From Polynucleobacter sp. AP-Latsch-80-C2 (lineage in GTDB: Bacteria; Pseudomonadota; Gammaproteobacteria; Burkholderiales; Burkholderiaceae), in contig NZ_JACVOY010000010.1 of NCBI RefSeq assembly GCF_018882185.1, forward strand, positions 1-64,000: 64,000 nt of DNA, given 5' to 3'. The position numbers and the translations under genes are program-made. The notes beneath the pieces are model-generated. The model made no database searches and was not told the origin of the DNA. It saw nothing but the letters and a program-made list of their open reading frames with translations. Below are positions 46,032-55,334 of the stretch, in pieces. Within the stretch, counting starts at the first letter, position 1. Each line of letters begins with the position of its first letter.

Positions 46032-49000
46032 CGCTTTCCGAATTATGTATTCGGCGCCCCGTAATGACGGTGTTGCTTTCTATAGCAACCGTCGTTGCCG
46101 GAATAGTTGCCTACTTTAATATTCCTGTTGCAGCTTTACCAAGCTTTAACACCCCTATTATTTCTGTCAGCGCCTCCTTACCCGGCGCCTCACCAGAAAA
46201 TATGGCCTCAGCTGTTGCATTGCCGCTAGAAAAAGAATTTTCAACGATTGATGGCATTACGGTTATTAGCTCTGTTAACTCATTGGGTAGCACCAGTATT
46301 ACACTTGAATTTAATAACAATCGTGATATTGATAAGGCTGCAGTAGATGTTCAAGCTGCATTGCTTAGGGCTCAAAAACGTCTGCCAATTGAAATGACAG
46401 TTCCACCGTCATATCGCAAGGTCAATCCAGCAGACACACCAGTCTTAGTCGTTCGTATGAATTCTCCATCGATTAGTTTGTCCGAATTAAATGCATACGC
46501 AGAAAACTTACTTTCTCCAAACTTATCCACTATTAGCGGTGTAGCTCAAGTATTGGTTTACGGCGCCAAACGTTATGCTGTTCGTATACGAGTTCATCCA
46601 GATGAATTAGGTAACCGCAACCTCACGATGGATGACGTTGCAACTGCAGTCAACAAAGCGAACTCCAATAGTCCTGTTGGTGTTTTAGATGGTCCACGTC
46701 AGTCAATTACCATTTACGCCAATGAACAGCTTGTTAGGCCTGAAGACTTTGGCAATCTCATCATTAGTCAAAAAAATGGCTTGCCCATTTATCTTAAAGA
46801 TGTTGCTGAAGTTGTTGAGAGTTACGAAGATGTCAAAACGCTCGCAAGCGCGAATGGCGAAAGATCCATTGCAATTGCAGTATTGCGTCAGCCTAATGCA
46901 AATACCGTAGAAGTTGTCAAATCAGTTAAGAAGTTGTTACCTCAACTACAAAAACAAATGCCTGATTCGATCAAACTTCAACTCCTGAACGATCGCTCTT
47001 TATCTATTATTGAGGCGATTCATGATGTCAATCTCACTCTTGCTCTTACTGTTCTGCTAGTTGTATTGGTTATCTTCTTATTTCTAAAACATGCATCTGC
47101 AACGATAATTCCATCCATTAGTCTGCCTATTTCACTGATTGGAGCATTCTTCCTCCTTTATTTCTTGGGGTACAGCCTAGATAACATTTCGCTTCTTGGA
47201 ATTACACTTGCCGTTGGCTTAGTGGTCGATGACGCCATTGTGGTGCTTGAAAATATCATGCGCTATATCGAAGAAGGTATGGAACCTCTTAAAGCCTCAC
47301 TCAAAGGCAGCAAAGAGGTTGGGTTCACCATTATCTCAATCTCCATCTCATTAATTGCGGTATTTATCCCCCTCTTCTTTATGGCTGGCCCAATTGGCTT
47401 GTTATTTAGAGAGTTTGCAGTGGTAGTCTCCCTGTCCATCTTTGTATCAGCTATTGTCTCTTTAACAGTAGTTCCAATGTTATGCAGTCGATTCCTTCCA
47501 AAGCCTGGAGTGCATGCCAAGGAATTCACTATCAATAAAAAATTTGATCGATTCTTCGATTGGATGCTCTCAACCTATATTCACTATTTGGACCTAGCTT
47601 TACGTCATCGAAAAACGGTCCTTTGGGGAGCAGTTGCTTCGTTTGTAATTACGGTATTTTTATTTATCAATAGTCCGAAGGGGTTTTTCCCTGAAGAGGA
47701 TATCGGACAAATTCTTGCTACGACTGAGGCATCTGAAGATATTTCATTCGCTTCTATGCTTAAGCTACAAGATCGAGCCGCTGAACTTGTCCAGAATGAT
47801 CCAAATGTTGAGAGCTCAATTTCCGTAGTGGGTGGTGGTGCTAGTTCAGGCAGAAATAATGGTCGTATTTTTATTATTCTGAAGCCAAAAAGTGATCGAG
47901 CTAAGATGGCCAAGATCATGGAAGGTCTACGTCAGAAATTCAAAGAAATACCAGGTCTTGTGGTGTATATGCGCCCAGTACAAAACTTACAGCTTGGTGG
48001 ACGAAGCAGTAAAAGCCGCTATCAATTTACTTTGCAAAGCGTAGGCTTTGAAGGCGTGAATGAATGGGCTGATAAGCTCATGCAAAAACTACGTACAGAC
48101 CCAATATTTAGGGATGTTACAAGTGACTCACAACTAAAGGGGCTAAATGTCAAAATTGATATCGATCGAGAGAAGGCGGCTAGCGCAGGCGTTACTATCG
48201 CAGATATTCGTTCTGCCCTTTACTCTTCCTATGGTGAAAAGCAGGTATCGACCATCTACACACCCGTCAACACTTACTATGTGATTTTAGAAACCGCTGA
48301 GGAAGATCGACAGTATGAAGCTGACTTGAATAAAGTATTTGTTCGAGGTCGTGCTACCGACAAATTAATTCCGCTATCTAGCGTTGCAACCTTTACCAGA
48401 ACAATTGGTCCGACAGCAGTTAACCATCAAGGCCAGATTCCTGCAGTTACCCTCTCATTTAACTTGGCGCCTGATGTCTTCCTTGGAGATGCTACTAAGA
48501 AAATCGAAGAGTACACCAAAGAGATTGGTTTGCCACCTTCCATCATTACCAGCTATGGCGGTGATGCAGCGGTCTTTAAAGACAATCAATCAGGACAGGT
48601 GATTTTGATTTTGGCTGCTCTTGGAGTGATCTACATTCTTTTGGGTGTTCTGTATGAGAGTTATATTCATCCACTGACCATCTTGGCTGGATTACCGTCA
48701 GCGGCCATTGGTGCAATCTTAGCGTTGAGAATTTTCGGATTTGAGCTTACGGTGATTGCTTCTATCGGTATTTTGCTGCTCATTGGTATTGTGAAGAAAA
48801 ATGCGATTTTGATGATTGACTTTGCACTGGATGCACAGCGCAATCGTGGCTTGACACCGGAAAAGGCCATACTAGAAGCTTGTGTACTCCGCTTCAGACC
48901 TATCATGATGACCACTTTCGCGGCCTTGATGGGCGCCCTGCCAATTGCACTTGGTATTGGTGCTGGCGCTGAGTTGCGTCAACCTCTTGGTATTAGCGTA

Positions 49001-49126
49001 GTTGGTGGCCTGATATTCTCGCAATTCGTGACCTTGATCATTACGCCTGTGATTTATCTTTATCTAGATAAGTACGCTGGTAATGGACCTATGGAGATTC
49101 CCGCTTCCATCCTTGAAGGTACCTAA
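46028..49126 (+). CDS. RND efflux pump, inner-membrane permease
   Basis: The product is 1032 residues with two repeats, each of six membrane segments and a large periplasmic loop. The proton-relay pair is in LAVGLVVDDAIVVLENI (about 400-416), and late motifs LLLIGIVKKNAILMIDFALD and RFRPIMMTTFAALMGALPIALG are standard for the HAE-1/MdtBC type. The drug or solvent spectrum cannot be inferred. It overlaps the adaptor gene by four bases (ATGA) and the dnaQ start by TAATG, so all three may be coupled. Confidence 0.93.
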   Translation: MTLSELCIRRPVMTVLLSIATVVAGIVAYFNIPVAALPSFNTPIISVSASLPGASPENMASAVALPLEKEFSTIDGITVISSVNSLGSTSITLEFNNNRDIDKAAVDVQAALLRAQKRLPIEMTVPPSYRKVNPADTPVLVVRMNSPSISLSELNAYAENLLSPNLSTISGVAQVLVYGAKRYAVRIRVHPDELGNRNLTMDDVATAVNKANSNSPVGVLDGPRQSITIYANEQLVRPEDFGNLIISQKNGLPIYLKDVAEVVESYEDVKTLASANGERSIAIAVLRQPNANTVEVVKSVKKLLPQLQKQMPDSIKLQLLNDRSLSIIEAIHDVNLTLALTVLLVVLVIFLFLKHASATIIPSISLPISLIGAFFLLYFLGYSLDNISLLGITLAVGLVVDDAIVVLENIMRYIEEGMEPLKASLKGSKEVGFTIISISISLIAVFIPLFFMAGPIGLLFREFAVVVSLSIFVSAIVSLTVVPMLCSRFLPKPGVHAKEFTINKKFDRFFDWMLSTYIHYLDLALRHRKTVLWGAVASFVITVFLFINSPKGFFPEEDIGQILATTEASEDISFASMLKLQDRAAELVQNDPNVESSISVVGGGASSGRNNGRIFIILKPKSDRAKMAKIMEGLRQKFKEIPGLVVYMRPVQNLQLGGRSSKSRYQFTLQSVGFEGVNEWADKLMQKLRTDPIFRDVTSDSQLKGLNVKIDIDREKAASAGVTIADIRSALYSSYGEKQVSTIYTPVNTYYVILETAEEDRQYEADLNKVFVRGRATDKLIPLSSVATFTRTIGPTAVNHQGQIPAVTLSFNLAPDVFLGDATKKIEEYTKEIGLPPSIITSYGGDAAVFKDNQSGQVILILAALGVIYILLGVLYESYIHPLTILAGLPSAAIGAILALRIFGFELTVIASIGILLLIGIVKKNAILMIDFALDAQRNRGLTPEKAILEACVLRFRPIMMTTFAALMGALPIALGIGAGAELRQPLGISVVGGLIFSQFVTLIITPVIYLYLDKYAGNGPMEIPASILEGT

Positions 49127-49836
49127 TGCGTCAAGTTATTCTCGATACTGAAACTACCGGCTTAAATCCTGCTACTGGCGATCGGATTATTGAGATTGGC
49201 TGCGTTGAAATGATGGGGCGTCGCCTCACAGACAGAACATTTCATTACTACATTAATCCCGAGCGCGATATTGATGCTGGTGCTTTTGCTGTTCACGGCT
49301 TATCTAGGGAATTCCTTTCTGATAAACCTGTTTTTGGCAGTATTGTTGAGCAGCTCATTGAATTTGTGGATGGCGCTGAAATTGTTATTCATAATGCCGC
49401 GTTTGACTTAGGATTCTTAGATAACGAGTTTGCCCTCTTAAAACGTCCACCGTTTCGCAATTTAGCATGTAAAGTTACCGATACCTTATTGGAGGCTCGT
49501 CAGATGTTTCCAGGAAAGCGAAATTCCTTGGATGCACTTTGTGATCGCTTTTCGATAAGTAATCAACATCGAACTTTACATGGCGCGTTATTAGATGCAC
49601 AGCTTCTCGCTGAAGTTTATGTAGCAATGACTAGGGGTCAAGAAGATTTATCAATTGACTTAATCGACTATACCGTTGGATCGGACTCTTCGGGACAAGT
49701 CAAACCATTGCCCACCAGCTTGAAATTTATTGCCGCTAGCGATGAAGACTGTCAGCTCCATGAAAAGGTTCTAGCTGAAATAGCAAAGGCAAGTAAAAAG
49801 GACTCCGTATGGAGTCCTTTTCAAAAAACCGAGTGA
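49126..49836 (+). CDS. dnaQ: DNA polymerase III epsilon subunit (proofreading exonuclease)
   Basis: The product is 236 residues. The exonuclease motifs are ExoI LDTETTGLNP, ExoII VIHNAAFDLGFLDNE and ExoIII HGALLDAQLLAEVY (DEDDh type with His). It removes mismatched bases during replication. The start overlaps the stop of the RND pump gene. An intrinsic terminator is formed by its own last codons. Confidence 0.96.
   Translation: MRQVILDTETTGLNPATGDRIIEIGCVEMMGRRLTDRTFHYYINPERDIDAGAFAVHGLSREFLSDKPVFGSIVEQLIEFVDGAEIVIHNAAFDLGFLDNEFALLKRPPFRNLACKVTDTLLEARQMFPGKRNSLDALCDRFSISNQHRTLHGALLDAQLLAEVYVAMTRGQEDLSIDLIDYTVGSDSSGQVKPLPTSLKFIAASDEDCQLHEKVLAEIAKASKKDSVWSPFQKTE
49796..49821. terminator. Terminator inside the 3' end of dnaQ
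   Basis: AAAAGGACTCC and GGAGTCCTTTT form a perfect 11-pair stem around GTAT. The hairpin is entirely within the dnaQ coding region, 13 bases before the end of the stop codon. Its A and T flanks could serve both dnaQ and the convergent dehydrogenase gene. Confidence 0.75.
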
Positions 49837-49843
49837 TAACGTT

Positions 49844-50935
49844 TTAAACAGCCGCTGCAATCGCTTTACCTAAGTCATCAGTCTTGGCATTTCCGCCAAG
49901 GTCTGGCGTCAATGGCGCATGTCCTGGACCTGAAGCCAGCACCTTCTCAATTGCAGAGAAAATAGCCTGCCCAGCTTCTGGGTAACCCAAATGATCGAGC
50001 ATCATTGCACCACTCCAGATTTGACCAATGGGATTGGCAATCATCTTGCCGAAGATATCCGGGGCTGATCCATGAACCGGTTCAAATAGTGATGGAAATT
50101 TACCTTCAGGATTAATGCTTCCAGATGGGGCTACTGCGATAGTCCCAGTACAAGCTGGCCCAAGGTCCGACAAGATATCGCCAAAGAGGTTACTAGCAAC
50201 AACGACATCGAAACGATCTGGATTCATAACAAAGTGTGCCGCCAAAATATCGATATGATATTTGTCGGTGCGGACATCTGTAAATTTCTTGGACATTGCC
50301 TCAACACGCTCATCCCAATAAGGCATCGTGATGGCGATACCATTTGACTTAGTAGCAGAAGTTAAGTGCTTTTTAGGGCGGCTTTGGGCTAAGTCAAATG
50401 CATATTGCAAAATTCGGTCAACGCCCTGTCTAGTAAAAATAGATTCTTGAATCACAAACTCGCGGTCTGTATCGGGGAACATTTTTCCACCAACGCTAGA
50501 GTATTCGCCTTCAGTATTTTCACGGACAACAAAGAAATCAATATCGCCAGGCTTTCGATTCGCCAGAGGACAAGGTACACCAGGCAATAAACGGACTGGG
50601 CGTAAATTAACGTACTGATCAAAACCGCGGCGGAACTGAATCAAACTTCCCCATAGGGAAACGTGATCAGGAAGAATGTCGGGCATACCAACAGCGCCAA
50701 AGAAAATAGCGTCGTATTTCATCAAGGTATCGAACCAATCGTCAGGCATCATCTTGCCGTGCTTGAGGTAGTAATCGCAGCTTGCAAAATCAAAATGATC
50801 AAACTGCATACCAATTCCAAATTTACGATTAGCAGCTTCAAGGGCACGAATACCCTCTGGCATCACTTCTTTGCCAATGCCATCGCCAGCAATCACTGCA
50901 ATCTTTGGATTCTTAAATATTTTTTTTGCATTCAT
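49844..50935 (-). CDS. Tartrate / isopropylmalate-type dehydrogenase
   Basis: The product is 363 residues of the beta-decarboxylating dehydrogenase family. Motifs are IAVIAGDGIGKEV, RENTEGEYSSVGG (substrate loop), the catalytic Lys in TSATKSNGI, the metal Asp pair in VVASNLFGDILSDLG, and the NAD loop EPVHGSAPDIFGK. Residues around NLRPVRLLPGVPCPLANRKPGDIDF match the tartrate dehydrogenase/decarboxylase group (TtuC) better than LeuB. The substrate may be tartrate, D-malate or a related 2-hydroxyacid. It converges on dnaQ with a seven-base gap. Confidence 0.82.
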   Translation of the reverse strand: MNAKKIFKNPKIAVIAGDGIGKEVMPEGIRALEAANRKFGIGMQFDHFDFASCDYYLKHGKMMPDDWFDTLMKYDAIFFGAVGMPDILPDHVSLWGSLIQFRRGFDQYVNLRPVRLLPGVPCPLANRKPGDIDFFVVRENTEGEYSSVGGKMFPDTDREFVIQESIFTRQGVDRILQYAFDLAQSRPKKHLTSATKSNGIAITMPYWDERVEAMSKKFTDVRTDKYHIDILAAHFVMNPDRFDVVVASNLFGDILSDLGPACTGTIAVAPSGSINPEGKFPSLFEPVHGSAPDIFGKMIANPIGQIWSGAMMLDHLGYPEAGQAIFSAIEKVLASGPGHAPLTPDLGGNAKTDDLGKAIAAAV

Positions 50936-50998
50936 GAATAAGTCTCTTGTATGGGGGTTTTTTGATAGGAAAATTTTACCGCTATATAGCCCATGGGC

Positions 50999-51658
50999 TT
51001 AGCTAATGGCGCGACGAATTTCATCGGGGGCTTTTTTAACGCTACCGACAGACTCGCTATCGTGTTCACTCGTATTTTCAATCGTTTCAGGAATATCTTC
51101 TTGCATACGAATGTTGTCTTTAGGGCAGATAGGCGCTCCATAACTAGCCCATTTCTTGAGCAAAGTAACCTCAAAGCCACATTGTCCGCATTTAGCTTTG
51201 CTGCGGCTGGCATTGCTTGGTCTAGGTGGTGGAAAAACAATCGCTTGGTGTGGATATGGACCTAATTCTTGGCTAATCATCATCAGACGAACGGTAAGCT
51301 CTTCAGTGGCATGAGCCATCCTTGCTGGACCCTCTAGACCTACGGTTTGAGCAATCCCCTTAAAGTCCTCTCCATGCCCACTGAAGCAGTCATCTACAGC
51401 ATGGCAAAGCTCATGAACTAAGGTATCTAAAAGCTGAACAGGATCATCAATTTTTGGGGAAATGAAGATCTCATTGACACCACCTACCGAGCGCTCCCTT
51501 GGCCAACACTGCCCCAGAGTTGTTCTAGGACTGCTAGAGGCTGGAAAGCCACAAGAAACTCTGACTGGTGGAATGGCATAACCTGCTTTAGAAAAAACAG
51601 GTTCTAAGTGTTTCACGGCATCGTCAAGCCATGCTTCTCTTACGGAATGTTGCTTCAT
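50999..51658 (-). CDS. SprT-like zinc metalloprotease-domain protein
   Basis: The product is 219 residues. The zinc motif is HELCH at 82-86 (LLDTLVHELCHAVDDCFSGHGEDFK), and a second metal-binding segment KCGQCGF plus ICPKDN forms a zinc ribbon, as in SprT/Spartan-type proteins. The C-terminal 40 residues are acidic and serine rich. The role in bacteria is unclear; eukaryotic relatives act on DNA-protein crosslinks. Confidence 0.8.
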   Translation of the reverse strand: MKQHSVREAWLDDAVKHLEPVFSKAGYAIPPVRVSCGFPASSSPRTTLGQCWPRERSVGGVNEIFISPKIDDPVQLLDTLVHELCHAVDDCFSGHGEDFKGIAQTVGLEGPARMAHATEELTVRLMMISQELGPYPHQAIVFPPPRPSNASRSKAKCGQCGFEVTLLKKWASYGAPICPKDNIRMQEDIPETIENTSEHDSESVGSVKKAPDEIRRAIS

Positions 51659-51728
51659 TTGATCAAATTTCTAGGGTGGTTCAAAACGTTAAATTGCGAT
51701 CATACGCCACCCTTAGTAGAATATTCAG

Positions 51729-53039
51729 ATGAAAGATCTAGAAAGCCTCAGCGCGACTCAGGCAGCTAAGGCTCTCGCCAGACGAGAGATAAAAGCCACT
51801 GATTTACTTCTCTCCTGCCTTGACCGCATAGGACAACGTGAAAGCCCTGTGAAGCCATGGGCCAGCCTTGGCAAGGAGAATGCCCTCAGCTGCGCCAAAG
51901 ATCTCGATAAAGGGGCTATTAAGGGCCTTTTGCATGGACTGCCAATTGGGGTAAAGGATCTTTTTGATACCTATGACCTACCTACAAGCTATGGCTCGCC
52001 TATTTATGCCAATCATTACCCGGTGGTTGATGCTGTTTCTGTAGCACTGATGCGTCAGGCTGGAGGCATCATCTTAGGGAAAACCGTCAGCACCGAATTT
52101 GCGACTTTTAAACCCCCGATTACGGTCAATCCACACCATGGTAGGTTCACGCCCGGGGGTTCTTCTAGCGGCTCGGCAGCTGCTGTCGCCGATTTTATGG
52201 TCCCACTCGCTACTGGCAGCCAAACAGCGGGATCCATTATTCGACCAGCCTCATATTGCGGTGTAGTTGGCTTTAAGCCTAGCTTCGGAAAGATCATGAC
52301 GGCGGGCGTAAAAGCACTTGCCCCCTCTCTCGATACTTTGGGATGCTTCGGGCGCAGTGTCGGTGACGTTGCGCTTGGCGTTGCTGCCATGAGTGATGAT
52401 CATGATTTAATCAATATTAAAGACCTTCATAACAAACCTCGCATCGGCATTTGTAAAACGGAGGATTGGTCATTGGCCAGCAAGGAAACCGCTGCGGCAC
52501 TAGCCTTAGCAAGATTTACTGCGGAGTCCATTGCCAAAGGCGCGGTAAATGACATCCATCTTCCTATTGAATGCAAAGATCTTACTCAGACACAAGCGCG
52601 CATTATGAGTTCTGAAATGTCACGCGCCCTTCTTTTTGAGCGCATGCATTTTGCAAAAAAGTTGAGCCCTCAACTCATCAAGCAACTAACTGAAGGCGCT
52701 CAAATTCACTACGATCAATATCAAAGCGATCTAGTGAAGACGCTTTCGGCAAGATCATCACTAAAGCAATTATTGAATCAAGAAATTGATATCTTGATTG
52801 CTCCTAGCGCTTTAGGCGAAGCGCCTTTGGCAAAAGAAGGGACGGGTGATCCAGTATTTTGTCGTGGCTGGACATTATTAGGACTGCCCTGCATCAATCT
52901 TAATATTAGCCATGGTCCCAATGGACTTCCCGTTGGCATTCAACTGATAGCTGGATTTGGAAAAGATCACTTCTTATTAAGTGCCGCAAGAGCATTTGCG
53001 CTCGCATTGCCTGATCCCGCGTTGCGAGACCAGGCCTAG
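51729..53039 (+). CDS. Amidase (amidase-signature family)
   Basis: The product is 436 residues. The Ser-cisSer-Lys triad is visible: Lys76 in GLPIGVKDLFDT, Ser145 in GGSSSGSAAAVA and Ser169 in TGSQTAGSIIRPAS. It hydrolyses an amide of unknown structure. It is not GatA by context, since gatB and gatC are absent, and the length is short for GatA. It lies between the SprT-like gene and a convergent Bug-type receptor. Confidence 0.88.
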   Translation: MKDLESLSATQAAKALARREIKATDLLLSCLDRIGQRESPVKPWASLGKENALSCAKDLDKGAIKGLLHGLPIGVKDLFDTYDLPTSYGSPIYANHYPVVDAVSVALMRQAGGIILGKTVSTEFATFKPPITVNPHHGRFTPGGSSSGSAAAVADFMVPLATGSQTAGSIIRPASYCGVVGFKPSFGKIMTAGVKALAPSLDTLGCFGRSVGDVALGVAAMSDDHDLINIKDLHNKPRIGICKTEDWSLASKETAAALALARFTAESIAKGAVNDIHLPIECKDLTQTQARIMSSEMSRALLFERMHFAKKLSPQLIKQLTEGAQIHYDQYQSDLVKTLSARSSLKQLLNQEIDILIAPSALGEAPLAKEGTGDPVFCRGWTLLGLPCINLNISHGPNGLPVGIQLIAGFGKDHFLLSAARAFALALPDPALRDQA

Positions 53040-53049
53040 TGATATCGTT

Positions 53050-54027
53050 TTAGTCTAGCGTGATGTTGGCAGATTTAATTGCCTTATTCCAATAAGGCAA
53101 TTCTTTTTTCAGCAAAGCATCCATTGCAGCAGGATTTAGATAGCGCAACTCAACGCCGGCAGCATCGCCCCGCTCCTTGACTTCAGGCAAAGCCAAGCTC
53201 TTTTTCACTGAATCAGTTAACTTGGTAATGATGGGAGCAGGAGTACCAGCGGGTGCATATAGAGCTACCCACGACTCAAGCTGAAATGAAGCTAGGCCAG
53301 CTTCGGCTGTAGTCGGTACGTTAGGCATTCCAGGATGACGGTTCTTGCCTGTTACCGCCAAACCTTTCAACTTTCCACTTTGAACATGCTGCATTACCGA
53401 AGGTGGCGTAGTAATAAACACTTGAACCTGGCCGGCTAGAACATCTTGTACCGCTGGGCCAGAACCTTTATAGGGAACATGGACCATATCGATGCCCGTA
53501 GTTTGCTTAAAGATCTCTGTACCAATATGAGATACAGAACCATTGCCCTGGGAAGCATAATTTAACTTACCGGGATTGGCTTTTGCATAAGCAATGAATT
53601 CTTTGAGATTATTTACCGGCACCGACGGGTGCACAGCAATCACATTGGTAGATACTGTTAAGAGAGCGACTGGTGAAAAATCTTTGATCGGATCCCACGG
53701 AAGTTTATCCATCAAAGCTGGGTTACCAACGTGATATCCAGAATAAGAAATAAGCAAGGTATAGCCATCGGGTTTCGCTTTAGCAACATACTGATAAGCC
53801 GTATTTCCGCTTGCGCCTGGCTTGTTATCAACAATCACAGGCTGCCCAATAACTCTGGTTAAGGGTTCACTTAATAGCCGTGCAGAGGTGTCCACTAGAC
53901 CACCCGGAGGATTTGGCACTACTAATGTGATTGGTCTATCTGGAAAAGTATCGGCACAAGCCATACTAAAAGTAAACGTCAAACTAAGCGCTAGTAATAT
54001 TTTGCGAGCATAGAAAGCAGTCTTCAT
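53050..54027 (-). CDS. Tripartite tricarboxylate transporter receptor (Bug family)
   Basis: The start is ATG 54027, chosen for AGGAG seven bases upstream and a clean signal peptide (MKTAFYARKILLALSLTFTFSMACA); the longer frame runs into the upstream gene. The product is 325 residues. FPDRPITLVVPNPPGGLVDTSARLL and NYASQGNGSVSHIGTE are diagnostic of periplasmic Bug proteins, a family greatly expanded in Burkholderiales. No TctA/TctB membrane partner is adjacent, as is common. The ligand is probably a carboxylate but is unknown. Confidence 0.92.
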   Translation of the reverse strand: MKTAFYARKILLALSLTFTFSMACADTFPDRPITLVVPNPPGGLVDTSARLLSEPLTRVIGQPVIVDNKPGASGNTAYQYVAKAKPDGYTLLISYSGYHVGNPALMDKLPWDPIKDFSPVALLTVSTNVIAVHPSVPVNNLKEFIAYAKANPGKLNYASQGNGSVSHIGTEIFKQTTGIDMVHVPYKGSGPAVQDVLAGQVQVFITTPPSVMQHVQSGKLKGLAVTGKNRHPGMPNVPTTAEAGLASFQLESWVALYAPAGTPAPIITKLTDSVKKSLALPEVKERGDAAGVELRYLNPAAMDALLKKELPYWNKAIKSANITLD

Positions 54028-54052
54028 GGGTTTCTCCTGAATAAAATTTTTA

Positions 54053-55174
54053 TTAGCGTTGACCGACTTTGACATTGCCAAATATTGCTTGGGCTTCACG
54101 CGGTAAACAACGCCAGTAACGCTCATTAGATGGAACGATGCCATCTAATGCAGCAGCTGCCTCCCAAGCCCACCGGGGTTTGTATAAGAATGCTCGTGCC
54201 AACGCTATCAGATCGGCATCGCCCTGTTGCAAAATTTCTTCTGCCTGATGTGGATCGGTAATAAGCCCAACTGTCATGGTTGGTAATCCTGATTTATCTT
54301 TCACAATCTTGGCAAATGGAACTTGATATTTTGGCCCGATGGCAATTTTTTGTGCTGGTGAAATACCGCCAGAAGAAATATGCACAAAGTCAGCACCCAG
54401 TGGTTTTAGGCGAGCGGCAAAATCTGCCGTTTCCTCTGGAGTCCATCCCCCTTCAATCCAATCACTCGCTGAAATACGTATACCAAGAACGCCCTGATAA
54501 GCTTCTCTAACCGCCTTAAATAACTCCAATGGGAAACGAATACGGTTTTCATAAGAGCCGCCATATTCATCGGTACGCTGATTGGCAATAGGAGATAAAA
54601 ATTGATGCAATAAATATCCGTGTGCACCGTGCAACTCAATACCATCAACGCCAATTCGATCAGAGCGCTGGGCAGCCACCACAAATGCATCAATCAATTC
54701 CTTTAACTCAGACTTGTTGAGCTCGTGAGGCAATCGCTCTCCCTCAAGTTGTGGAATGGCTGAAGGAGCGGTAGTTTCCCATCCACCCTGGCCTACCGCA
54801 AGGAGTTGGCCACCATCCCATGGCGTAGCACTGGAAGCCTTACGTCCAGCGTGGGCTAATTGAATAAAAACAGGGGTGGCAGGTGCCAATTTGCGTGCTC
54901 TCGATAACTTGTCCTTTAGGGCTGCCTCGGTACGGTCATCCCATAATCCCAGGCAGGCGGGTGTAATACGGCCCTCTGGCGTTACCCCTGTTGCCTCAAT
55001 AATGAACAAGGCGGCCCCACTATTGAGCAAATTTCCCCAGTGCATCAGGTGCCAGTCAGTGGCCTCGCCATTCACCGCTGAATACTGGCACATTGGGGCA
55101 ACTACGATCCGATTGGCCAGTTTTAGGGGGCCACGAGGGCTATTTAGGGTGTAGTTGGTAAAAAGAAGACTCAT
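54053..55174 (-). CDS. NADH:flavin oxidoreductase, old yellow enzyme family
   Basis: The product is 373 residues, an FMN-dependent TIM-barrel ene-reductase. PMCQYSA with Cys29 marks the thermophilic-like (YqjM/NamA) class. ELHGAHGYLLHQFLSPIANQRTDEYGGS carries substrate-binding histidines, and VGLITDPHQAEEIL the phosphate-binding end. It reduces activated alkenes; the natural substrate is unknown. It lies 25 bases upstream of the Bug gene, suggesting co-transcription. Confidence 0.9.
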   Translation of the reverse strand: MSLLFTNYTLNSPRGPLKLANRIVVAPMCQYSAVNGEATDWHLMHWGNLLNSGAALFIIEATGVTPEGRITPACLGLWDDRTEAALKDKLSRARKLAPATPVFIQLAHAGRKASSATPWDGGQLLAVGQGGWETTAPSAIPQLEGERLPHELNKSELKELIDAFVVAAQRSDRIGVDGIELHGAHGYLLHQFLSPIANQRTDEYGGSYENRIRFPLELFKAVREAYQGVLGIRISASDWIEGGWTPEETADFAARLKPLGADFVHISSGGISPAQKIAIGPKYQVPFAKIVKDKSGLPTMTVGLITDPHQAEEILQQGDADLIALARAFLYKPRWAWEAAAALDGIVPSNERYWRCLPREAQAIFGNVKVGQR

Positions 55175-55334
55175 TCGGGACCTTTAAAAACTTGCAAAAA
55201 TGGGCAAATAACTAAAATCAACTTATAGCTATAAAATGTTAAGAAATCAGAATAAACGAGACAGCGAAGTCGTGCAGGCCAAAGCGCCAAACGGCTTTAT
55301 TATATTAATTACACCCTAGAAATAATAAGCACAA

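Noticed and set aside
50993-51265. Plus-strand frame opposite the SprT-like gene
   Set aside because: It overlaps a clear HELCH/zinc-ribbon gene on the other strand and shows no family features.
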